In this document: positions 1-6,038 of the stretch, piece by piece
Position numbering within the stretch: position 1 is the stretch's first letter
How the letters are laid out: every line of letters begins with the position of its first letter
Assembly: GCA_037190805.1 (NCBI GenBank)
Contig: JBBCJR010000031.1
Span: 1 to 6,868, forward strand
Length of the DNA: 6,868 nt
Reading direction: 5' to 3'
DNA from: JBBCJR01 sp037190805
GTDB lineage: Bacteria > Pseudomonadota > Alphaproteobacteria > Sphingomonadales > Sphingomonadaceae
Notes under the pieces: model-generated
Databases searched by the model: none
Told to the model about the DNA's origin: nothing
The model's input: the letters and a program-made list of their open reading frames with translations, nothing else
Made by a program: the position numbers and the translations under genes

Positions 1-43
1 GCTGGGTGGGGGGGCGGCCCGGTCCCGCCGCGCGAATACCCTC

Positions 44-733
44 TTAAAGCAGGCCCAGTGCCTTGAAGCTGCTGTGTCCGGTGCTGCCGACGATGACATG
101 GTCATGGAGCGCAATGCCCAGCAGCTTGCCCGATTCCGCCACGGTGCGGGTCATGGCGATGTCCTCGCGGCTGGGCTTGGTGTCGCCGCTGGGGTGGTTG
201 TGGACCAGGATCATGCCTGCGGCGTGATGCTCGATGGCGCGGCGGATGACCTCGCGGGCATAGACCGGCGCCTGGTCGACCGACCCTTCCGACAACAGCT
301 CGTCACGGATCAGGATGTTCTTGGCGTTGAGCAGCAACAGCCGCACACGCTCGATCGACAGATGGCCCATGTCGGCGCTCAGATAATCGATCAGCGCCGC
401 CCAGCTCGACAGCACGGGGCGGCCCACGAACCCGCTCTTCAGCATCCGGATCGCGGACGCGTCGGCGATCTTGAGCGCGCCCGCCGCTCCCTCGGTCAAC
501 CCGAAGCGCACCAGATCGGCCGGCCGCGCCTGGACCACGGCCGCGTAGGAGCCGAAATGACGGATCAGCGCCTTGGCCATCGGCTTCGTGTCCCGGCGCG
601 GCAGCGCCAGCATCAGCAGATATTCGATCAGCTCATGGTCGAGCAGCGCCTCGCCGCCGCCTTCCAGGAGACGGGCCCGCAGGCGCGCGCGGTGCCCGCT
701 ATGGCCGGGCGACGGATCCTGAACTTCCCCCAT
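44..733 (-). CDS. radC: RadC family JAB1/MPN+ (JAMM) domain protein
   Basis: This is a 229-residue RadC (UPF0758) protein. The N-terminal part (about residues 11-100) has the family's helical region, with GHRARLRARLLEGGGEAL and the PRRDTKP stretch. The C-terminal part (about 105-229) is the MPN+ domain. Its zinc motif is complete: H178-x-H180 in VHNHPSGD, S188 and D191, with an upstream acidic residue at E145 or E149. The end, LHDHVIVG...SSFKALGLL, is also typical. The family resembles JAMM metalloproteases, but its cellular role is unclear; the original DNA-repair phenotype in E. coli was later traced to another gene. The start is uncertain. The ATG at 733 has GTGAGG just upstream. An ATG at 760 and a TTG at 766 would add 9 or 11 residues but lack a well-spaced ribosome binding site. 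The gene diverges from the lipoprotein-ydbH cluster. Family assignment is secure; the start is moderate. Confidence 0.95.
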   Translation of the reverse strand: MGEVQDPSPGHSGHRARLRARLLEGGGEALLDHELIEYLLMLALPRRDTKPMAKALIRHFGSYAAVVQARPADLVRFGLTEGAAGALKIADASAIRMLKSGFVGRPVLSSWAALIDYLSADMGHLSIERVRLLLLNAKNILIRDELLSEGSVDQAPVYAREVIRRAIEHHAAGMILVHNHPSGDTKPSREDIAMTRTVAESGKLLGIALHDHVIVGSTGHSSFKALGLL

Positions 734-776
734 CGGCCTCACGCTAGCCGAGGCGAGCATCGCCAATCCAGCCCGA

Positions 777-806
777 TTGATCCTTTTGCGTCATCGCTCG
801 TTTGAT
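777..806 (+). promoter_or_regulatory. Possible sigma70-type promoter for the lipoprotein-ydbH cluster
   Basis: TTGATC at 777-782 matches four of six positions of the -35 consensus, and TTTGAT at 801-806 matches four of six of the -10 consensus, with an 18-bp spacer. It sits in the only gap upstream of the cluster, and transcription would start near 812, about 28 bases before the ATG at 841. Alphaproteobacterial promoters often diverge from the E. coli consensus, so this is a weak inference by eye. Confidence 0.3.
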
Positions 807-840
807 GATGCGGGACCGTAACGACAGGGGAGAGTTCCAG

Positions 841-1209
841 ATGACATCTTCGACGACGAAATTCCTGGCCTGCGGCACGATTTCGGCCCTGCTCGCACTG
901 ACCGCATGCGGCAGCAGCGAAGGCCCCTATGAACAGAGCGGCCGCCAGGCGGACAAGGTTGGGGGCACGGCCGTGTCCGGCAATCAGGGGCCGGGAGCAC
1001 GCGCTGGCGCAGCGATCGACAATGCCATCGCGGCGGAACGCGAGGATTTCAACAATGCCCTCGACGTGGCCGAGGAACGGGCCGATATAGTCGCCGATAA
1101 TGCCGACAAGATCGCCGACCGAATGGAAAAGCGCGCCGATGCCATACGCGACGCCGGCAAGGCCGAGGCGGAAGCCGTCAAGAAACGCGTCGAAACGCTC
1201 AGGCCCTAG
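841..1209 (+). CDS. Small alanine-rich, helical lipoprotein preceding ydbH
   Basis: This encodes a 122-residue protein that I do not recognise as a named family. Residues 1-22 form a signal peptide ending in the lipobox LTAC, so C23 would be lipidated. A short Gly/Ser/Gln-rich linker follows (about 24-55). Residues 57-120 are charged and alanine-rich with no proline or glycine except G107, which suggests one long helix or coiled coil. Residues 81-94 read as two near-identical heptads, ADIVADN and ADKIADR. The start at 841 is favoured over the in-frame ATG at 802 because AGGGGAGAG lies 6 bases upstream and the signal peptide then begins directly. The stop codon touches or nearly touches the ydbH start, so the two are probably co-transcribed and translationally coupled. 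A structural or tethering role beside the YdbH bridge is inference only. The residue after the lipidated cysteine is Gly, not Asp, so the classical inner-membrane retention signal is absent and the outer membrane is likely. Confidence 0.85.
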   Translation: MTSSTTKFLACGTISALLALTACGSSEGPYEQSGRQADKVGGTAVSGNQGPGARAGAAIDNAIAAEREDFNNALDVAEERADIVADNADKIADRMEKRADAIRDAGKAEAEAVKKRVETLRP

Positions 1210-1215
1210 TTGCCG

Positions 1216-4200
1216 ATGACGGACGCCGAGGTCGAAACCGTCCGGCGTCCGTCGGCCAGGGTGACACGCATCGCGCTTGTCGTGCTGGCGATCCTGCTGG
1301 TGATCATCGCCCTGCTGTGGTTTCAGCGGGCGCCGATCGCCCATCGGGTCATTGCCAACGAGCTGGCGCGACAGCAGGTGCCCGCCACCTACCGCGTCAC
1401 GGCCCTGTCTCCGGGCCGGGCGGAGCTATCCGATGTCCGCATCGGCGATGCGGCCCGGCCCGACCTCGTGGCGCGCCGGCTGGCGGTAACGCTGCGCTGG
1501 GGAATGTCCGGGCCGGTCGTCACCGGCATCGAGGCGGACAGCATCGACCTGCGCGGCCGGCTCGACGAACATGGCGCGCTTCACCTGGGTGCGCTCGACC
1601 GGCTGCGGCCGGCACCGTCGGGGGAGCCGTTCGCTCTGCCCGACCTCGACCTGAAGCTCACCGCCGCCCGGGCCGACATCGCAACGCCAATCGGCGCCAT
1701 TCAGCTCGTCGGCGACGGCACCGGCAATCTGGCACGCGGATTCACCGGCCAGATCGCGCTGTCGTCGACTCGACCCAGAATGACCGGCTGCTCGGCGGCA
1801 GAGTTTGCCGCCAAGGGGGTGCTGAAAACCGGCAACGCCGCGATCGGTTGGACCGGCCCCTTGCGCATGGCCGCGCTCGATTGCGGAAACGCCACCGCGG
1901 CAACGCTTATGGCGGAGGCCGATGTCACACTCCCCCAACAGCTTGGCAATGTCGATGGAACGCTGCGCCTGATCGCCACCGATGCACGAGGCTTCGACAC
2001 CTCGGCACAACGTCTGTCCTTCGACGGGCGTATCGGCGGGCAGTTCGCCGGACCCGCCTATTCCGCCACCGGAACTCTGAAAGCCGATGGCTTCGCCGCC
2101 TCGCGGGCCCTCAGGGAGCGGATCGCCAATGCTGGGAAAGGCTTCGACAGCCTGCCGGTCGGTCCACTCCTCGTCGTTGCCAGCCGTTCGGCAGCGCGCG
2201 CCGCCGAAGCCGTCGATCTCACCGCCCCGGTGAGCGCGCGGCTGACCGGCAACAGCGGCCGGGTGACGCTGGGTGGCATCGAAATGACTTCCACCAGCGG
2301 CGTGCGGGGCGCGTTGCGCCAGGGCAAGGGCCTGACGCTCGATTTTCCCAGTGGCCGCTGGTCTGCGGATGGCAGCGTCACCTTGGCCGGCGGGGGCCTG
2401 CCCACGCTGCGGGCCTCCTTGCTGAGCGGCCCCGGCAACGAGGGCTGGTCTGCCAATGTCCGCATGACCCCTTATGCCGTCAGCGGCGACAGGTTGAACG
2501 CTGGCCCGCTGTTCGTCGGCCGCACCAGCCATGGCATTGTCGTCCAGGGCGATGTCTCCATGGATGGTCCGTTGGCTGGCGGCCGGGTCGCAGGCCTGGC
2601 TTTCCCGCTGGCGATCGAACGCCGCCACGACGGCGCCATCCTGATCGCGCCCGACCGCAGGTGCATCGAGGTCGCCTTCGAACAGCTGGCGATCGCCGAT
2701 CTTCGCCTGGATGCGGGCCGCTTGCCGCTCTGCCGATCCGGCGATGCGCTGCTCGCCCTGTCGGGGAACGGCCGTCTGTCGGGTGGGTTGCGGATCGATG
2801 CCCCCGCTCTCACCGGCGTCATGGGCGACAGTCCGGTCGCCCTGCGCGCCGCCAGCGCCAATCTTGACTTTAAGGGTAGTAGCAGCTCGCCCCAGATTGC
2901 CATGACCCTGGCCGACCTGGGCCTGAGGATGGGCACCTCCGACGCCATGAGCGAGGCCACGGCGCCGCGCCTGACCCTCGCCTTCACCGGCAGCCGGGGC
3001 AGCGGCCGGGTCGAAGGGCTGGCCGGGCGGCTCGCCAATGTCCCGCTGCTCGTCGATCAGGGCAATGCGGACCTGACGCTGAATGGCAGCACGATCGTCG
3101 CGACCGGCGTGGCGCGCATCCGCGACGCGGCCGCCGATCCGCGTTTCAACCCCGTGCGGGCGGAGGAAATCCGCCTGCGGTTTGCCGAGGCCCGCCTGTC
3201 GGGCACCGCCCAGCTCGCCAACATCGCCCGTGACGTCGCCGTGGGCACCCTCGCCCTGTCACATGATTTCGGCCGGGGCAGCGGGCAGGTCGACCTTGCA
3301 GCCAGCCACCTGACCTTCGGCACTGCGCTCCAGCCCGACGATCTCACTCCGCTCAGCCGCGGTGTCGTCGCCAACGTGGTCGGCACCGTCACCGGCGCCG
3401 GGCAGATCCGCTGGTCGGCGGACGAGGTCGCCAGCGACGGCACCTTCTCCACCGAGGCGCTGGCGCTCGCCGCCGCGTTCGGCCCGGTCAACGGCCTGTC
3501 CGGGACCATCCATTTCAACGATCTTCTCGGCATGGAAACGCCGCCGGGCCAGATCGCATCGCTGGCCGAGGTCAACCCGGGCGTGGCGGTCAAGGACGGC
3601 ACCGTCCGCTATCAGCTGCTGCCAGGTCTCAAGGTCGGCATCGAAGGGGGGCAGTGGCCGTTCGCCGGCGGCTCGCTTTCTCTGGATGCGACGGTCCTCG
3701 ATTTCAGTCAGCCGGTCGATCGACCCCTGACCTTCCGCGTCATCGGCCTCGATGCGGCCCGTTTCGTGCAGGAGCTCGAGTTCGAGAACATGGCCGCCAC
3801 CGGGCTGTTCGATGGCGTGCTGCCGATGATCTTCAACGTCGAGGGTGGACGCATCGAAGGCGGACGCATCGTCGCCCGCCAACCCGGCGGCACCCTCGCC
3901 TATGTCGGCGAACTCAGCCAGGCGGATATCGGTTCGGCCGGAAAGCTCGCGTTCGATGCCCTGAAATCCATGCGTTACCAGACGCTCGCGATTGATCTCG
4001 ACGGCGCGCTGGATGGCGAGATCGTCAGCCGCGTGTCGTTCGACGGCACCAACCAGGCTCCCGTCGATCTGACCGGCAGTCCCCTGGCGCCGAAGCTGAC
4101 CGGCATGCCGTTCCGGTTCAACGTCAGCGTCCGGGCGCCATTTCGTGGCCTGATGAGCACGGCCCGCTCCTTCTCGGACGTCAGCGCCACGATCCGGGGG

Positions 4201-4275
4201 GCGGTTCCGCCAGACCCGGCAACCATTCCGGGGGCAGCCCCCATTCACCCTGCCGACAGCGAGACTGGGCAATGA
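1216..4275 (+). CDS. ydbH: YdbH-type AsmA-like intermembrane lipid transport protein
   Basis: This is a 1019-residue protein of the YdbH family, whose C-terminal domain is labelled 'dicarboxylate transport' in Pfam, a name now considered misleading. A short basic N-terminus precedes one membrane helix (about residues 19-36, ending LLWFQ). The rest is periplasmic and built of alternating short beta strands, as expected for an AsmA-like, groove-forming beta fold. The C-terminal region has LSGTIHFNDLLGM near residue 760 and the family-like motif GGRIVARQPGGTLAY at about 882-896, then a Pro-rich tail. In E. coli, YdbH is reported to act with YnbE as a bridge for lipid homeostasis of the outer membrane and is partly redundant with TamB and YhdP. 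At 1019 residues it is longer than the E. coli protein (about 880). Four cysteines form two close pairs (C192/C223, C483/C506). A TTG at 1210, abutting the upstream stop, could be the start instead. The stop overlaps an ATG as ATGA. Confidence 0.9.
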   Translation: MTDAEVETVRRPSARVTRIALVVLAILLVIIALLWFQRAPIAHRVIANELARQQVPATYRVTALSPGRAELSDVRIGDAARPDLVARRLAVTLRWGMSGPVVTGIEADSIDLRGRLDEHGALHLGALDRLRPAPSGEPFALPDLDLKLTAARADIATPIGAIQLVGDGTGNLARGFTGQIALSSTRPRMTGCSAAEFAAKGVLKTGNAAIGWTGPLRMAALDCGNATAATLMAEADVTLPQQLGNVDGTLRLIATDARGFDTSAQRLSFDGRIGGQFAGPAYSATGTLKADGFAASRALRERIANAGKGFDSLPVGPLLVVASRSAARAAEAVDLTAPVSARLTGNSGRVTLGGIEMTSTSGVRGALRQGKGLTLDFPSGRWSADGSVTLAGGGLPTLRASLLSGPGNEGWSANVRMTPYAVSGDRLNAGPLFVGRTSHGIVVQGDVSMDGPLAGGRVAGLAFPLAIERRHDGAILIAPDRRCIEVAFEQLAIADLRLDAGRLPLCRSGDALLALSGNGRLSGGLRIDAPALTGVMGDSPVALRAASANLDFKGSSSSPQIAMTLADLGLRMGTSDAMSEATAPRLTLAFTGSRGSGRVEGLAGRLANVPLLVDQGNADLTLNGSTIVATGVARIRDAAADPRFNPVRAEEIRLRFAEARLSGTAQLANIARDVAVGTLALSHDFGRGSGQVDLAASHLTFGTALQPDDLTPLSRGVVANVVGTVTGAGQIRWSADEVASDGTFSTEALALAAAFGPVNGLSGTIHFNDLLGMETPPGQIASLAEVNPGVAVKDGTVRYQLLPGLKVGIEGGQWPFAGGSLSLDATVLDFSQPVDRPLTFRVIGLDAARFVQELEFENMAATGLFDGVLPMIFNVEGGRIEGGRIVARQPGGTLAYVGELSQADIGSAGKLAFDALKSMRYQTLAIDLDGALDGEIVSRVSFDGTNQAPVDLTGSPLAPKLTGMPFRFNVSVRAPFRGLMSTARSFSDVSATIRGAVPPDPATIPGAAPIHPADSETGQ

Positions 4276-4322
4276 TCCACAGCATGTTGACGCCGCCGCG
4301 AATCGGAGCCACTCGAGAAGCC

Positions 4323-4508
4323 ATGAACAAGCTGATTCCCGCGCTGACCCTGACCGCCATCGCGCTGGGGACCGCAGGCTGCGTCCAGGTCAAGGCGCCC
4401 GACAAGCCCATCGAGATCAATCTCAATGTGACGATCCGTCAGGAAGTCATCGTCCGCCTCGAGAAGGACGTCCAGGATCTGATCACCAGCAACCCCGGAG
4501 TCTTCTGA
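4323..4508 (+). CDS. ynbE: YnbE family outer-membrane lipoprotein
   Basis: This encodes 61 residues, the same length as E. coli YnbE as I recall it. Residues 1-19 are a signal peptide, and C20 in the TAGC lipobox is the predicted lipid-attachment site; Thr at the -3 position is less usual than Leu. The mature part has the family's signature: KAPDKPIEINLNV followed by TIRQEVIVRLEKDV and an acidic helical end. The N-terminal half looks like a long beta strand. In E. coli, YnbE is the outer-membrane partner of YdbH and is thought to extend its beta groove. The ATG at 4323 is chosen because the signal peptide begins there and a GAGAAG precedes it. An in-frame ATG at 4272, overlapping the ydbH stop, would add 17 residues before the signal peptide. 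The gap to ydbL is two bases, so the genes form one operon. Confidence 0.92.
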   Translation: MNKLIPALTLTAIALGTAGCVQVKAPDKPIEINLNVTIRQEVIVRLEKDVQDLITSNPGVF

Positions 4509-4510
4509 AG

Positions 4511-4897
4511 ATGACCCGTTTCCTCCCCGTTGTTCTCGGCCTCGGCCTTGTCACCGCCTTTGCCGGCGTTGCGCAAGCACAGGATAGCGACCCGGTGGTC
4601 GAGCAGGCGCGCGCCGCCGGCACGGTCGGCGAGCAGGCCGACGGCTATCTCGGCATCGCCAATGCCAGCGGCGGCGATCTCAAGGGTCGCGTCGATGCCA
4701 TCAATATCAAGCGTCGCGCCATTTATACCGACCTGGCCGCCAAGCGCGGCGTGACGGTGCAGGAAGTGGCGGCAGCCACCGCCTGCGAGTTGCTGCAATC
4801 CCGTGTGCCGTCGGGCGGCGCCTACCGCCTCGCTGACGGCAGCTGGCGCACACGCTCCGGCAGCGCCCCCGTAGCCCGCCCGGACTACTGCAAATAG
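4511..4897 (+). CDS. ydbL: YdbL family periplasmic protein (DUF1318)
   Basis: This is a 128-residue secreted protein. Residues 1-23 form a Sec signal peptide with a probable cleavage site after AQA (A23). The DUF1318 core covers about residues 28-112, with QARAAGTVGEQADGYLG, then VDAINIKRRAIYTDLAAKRGVTVQEVA, and finally AYRLADGSW, matching the YdbL pattern of VGE..GYL, EIN..R...Y..LA and G.W. E. coli YdbL is about 108 residues, so this one has a longer tail (about 113-128). Two cysteines, C92 inside the core and C127 next to the C-terminus, could form a disulfide in the periplasm. In E. coli, YdbL is reported to modulate the YdbH-YnbE complex, possibly as a chaperone for YnbE. Translation starts two bases after the ynbE stop; GGAG inside the end of ynbE lies 10 bases upstream. 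It is the last gene before a hairpin terminator. Confidence 0.92.
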   Translation: MTRFLPVVLGLGLVTAFAGVAQAQDSDPVVEQARAAGTVGEQADGYLGIANASGGDLKGRVDAINIKRRAIYTDLAAKRGVTVQEVAAATACELLQSRVPSGGAYRLADGSWRTRSGSAPVARPDYCK

Positions 4898-4910
4898 GCT
4901 GATCTGGTGC

Positions 4911-4941
4911 GACGGCCCGGCTGATCCGGGCCGTCCATTTT
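4911..4941 (+). terminator. Rho-independent terminator after ydbL
   Basis: GACGGCCCGG at 4911-4920 and CCGGGCCGTC at 4926-4935 are perfect 10-bp inverted repeats around a five-base loop (CTGAT), followed by CATTTT. It starts 14 bases after the ydbL stop codon and lies before rarD. The GC-rich stem is very stable; the T tract is short, so termination may be partial. Confidence 0.8.
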
Positions 4942-5014
4942 CGGATGGCATGCGCCTGGCTGCGCGACTATGGCGGCTTCGGTTCACTCTTCTTCCGTCA
5001 AGGCGCATCCAGTC

Positions 5015-5908
5015 ATGAATACCCCCGAGGAACGGCGACGCGCTGGCGTGGCTCTGGGCCTTGGCGCTTATGCGATGTGGGGGCTGCTGCCGCTTTACAT
5101 CGCGCAGCTCAATTCCGTGCCACCCGCGATATTCCTGTCCTACCGGATCATCTGGTCGGCTATCTTCATGCTGCTGATGCTGGGCCTATCGCGACGCTGG
5201 CTGCCCCTGCTCGCCGCGCTGCGTCAGCCGCGCGCAATGGTCATGCTGGTTGTCTCGTCGACCCTCATTGCGATCAACTGGCTGACCTACATCAACGCGG
5301 TCCATACGCACCGCGTGCTGGAAACCAGCCTCGGCTATTTCATCAATCCCCTGATTAACGTCGTCGTCGGTGTCGTGATCATGAAGGAAAGCATGCGGCG
5401 ACCTGAAGTGCTGGCGGTTCTGCTGGCGACCATCGGCGTTGCAATTCTTGTCGCGGCGCGGGGGACGTTACCGTGGACGTCGCTGGTTCTGGCATGCTCG
5501 TTCAGCGCCTATGCCTTCGTTCGCAAGCTCGTACCGGTGGAGGCGTTCGAGGGTCTGTTGATCGAAACCGTGCTGCTGGCGCCCTTTGCCGCCGGTTATG
5601 TCGCGTGGACGGGCTATGATATGCTCGACCTGCCGATGCGCATGTCGGTTCTGCTGGCCGTCAGCGGCGTGGTGACGGCCGTGCCGCTGCTGCTATTCGC
5701 CGCTGCGGCGCGGCGCCTGCGCTTCTCAACCCTGGGGCTGCTGCAGTATCTCGCCCCCACCATCCAGTTCCTGCTGGCGGTGATCGCCTTTGGCGAACCG
5801 CTCGATCCGGCGATGATGATCACGTTCACGCTGATCTGGGCGGGGCTTGCCATACTTGGCGCAGATCTGATCCGACGAGGGCCACCGAGAAACACCGCCG
5901 ACATCTGA
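5015..5908 (+). CDS. rarD: RarD family EamA-type membrane transporter
   Basis: This 297-residue protein belongs to the RarD branch of the EamA/DMT superfamily. The sequence is mostly hydrophobic, with about ten membrane segments beginning at residue 11 (VALGLGAYAMWGLLPLY). RarD hallmarks include SYRIIWS (42-48), INWLTYINAV (87-96), the strongly conserved ETSLGYFINPLINV (103-116), FSAYAFVRK (163-171), LLIET (181-185) and STLGLLQYLAPTIQFLLAV (238-256). E. coli RarD was named for an effect on chloramphenicol sensitivity; its substrate is not established, so export of a small molecule is only a family-level expectation. The start at 5015 is preferred because E. coli RarD also begins with a short charged N-terminus before the first helix, and AAGG lies 11 bases upstream. 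An ATG at 4970 would add 15 polar residues. The terminator upstream suggests it is transcribed apart from the ydbH cluster, but I see no clear promoter of its own. Confidence 0.92.
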   Translation: MNTPEERRRAGVALGLGAYAMWGLLPLYIAQLNSVPPAIFLSYRIIWSAIFMLLMLGLSRRWLPLLAALRQPRAMVMLVVSSTLIAINWLTYINAVHTHRVLETSLGYFINPLINVVVGVVIMKESMRRPEVLAVLLATIGVAILVAARGTLPWTSLVLACSFSAYAFVRKLVPVEAFEGLLIETVLLAPFAAGYVAWTGYDMLDLPMRMSVLLAVSGVVTAVPLLLFAAAARRLRFSTLGLLQYLAPTIQFLLAVIAFGEPLDPAMMITFTLIWAGLAILGADLIRRGPPRNTADI

Positions 5909-5968
5909 CAGGCTCTGACATGGCCTGCTGTTAAACAGACATGGGTTTCTAAGAACACGTCAGATCAA

Positions 5969-6012
5969 TTGCCGCCTTGGTGTTCCAATCAAATGCTGTA
6001 AACTGGCGGCAA
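5969..6012. repeat. Nested inverted repeats upstream of the amidohydrolase gene
   Basis: TTGCCGCC at 5969-5976 pairs perfectly with GGCGGCAA at 6005-6012. Directly inside the left arm, TTGG at 5977-5980 pairs with CCAA at 5985-5988 around a TGTT loop. No T run follows on either strand, so it does not look like a terminator. It ends ten bases before the ribosome binding site of the amidohydrolase gene and could be an operator or an RNA structure. Function is inferred from position only. Confidence 0.45.
5977..6004 (+). promoter_or_regulatory. Possible promoter for the amidohydrolase gene
   Basis: TTGGTG at 5977-5982 (-35, three of six matches) and TAAACT at 5999-6004 (-10, four of six) are 16 bp apart. 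Transcription would start near 6012, about 27 bases before the ATG. The elements lie between the arms of the 8-bp inverted repeat, which would suit a repressor site. The match is weak and made by eye. Confidence 0.25.
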
Positions 6013-6038
6013 AGAATTTCTGGGGAGAACGATGTCTC

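Noticed and set aside
12..29. GC-rich inverted repeat GGCGG/CCGCC downstream of radC as a radC terminator
   Set aside because: The stem is only 5 bp and is followed on the radC strand by a run of C, not T.
74..805. Long plus-strand open frame opposite radC (243 residues)
   Set aside because: It is antisense to a clear RadC with an intact zinc motif; its composition, rich in Arg, Gln, His and Ala, is what an antisense frame of GC-rich coding DNA gives.
791..808. TCATC/GATGA inverted repeat in the radC-lipoprotein gap as an operator
   Set aside because: Arms of five bases with an eight-base gap are expected by chance, and nothing else supports a binding site.
1317..2867. 516-residue open frame on the plus strand inside ydbH
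   Set aside because: It lies wholly within ydbH in another frame and has an Arg/Pro-rich composition without any recognisable domain, typical of a shifted frame in high-GC DNA.
3847..3870. Near-tandem repeat GGACGCATCG...GGACGCATCG in ydbH
   Set aside because: It encodes GRIEGGRI within a beta-strand motif common near the C-terminus of YdbH-like proteins, so it is explained by protein structure and not by a DNA repeat.
3259..4272. 337-residue minus-strand open frame opposite the 3' end of ydbH
   Set aside because: The plus-strand frame carries YdbH family motifs; the antisense product shows no domain or plausible start context.
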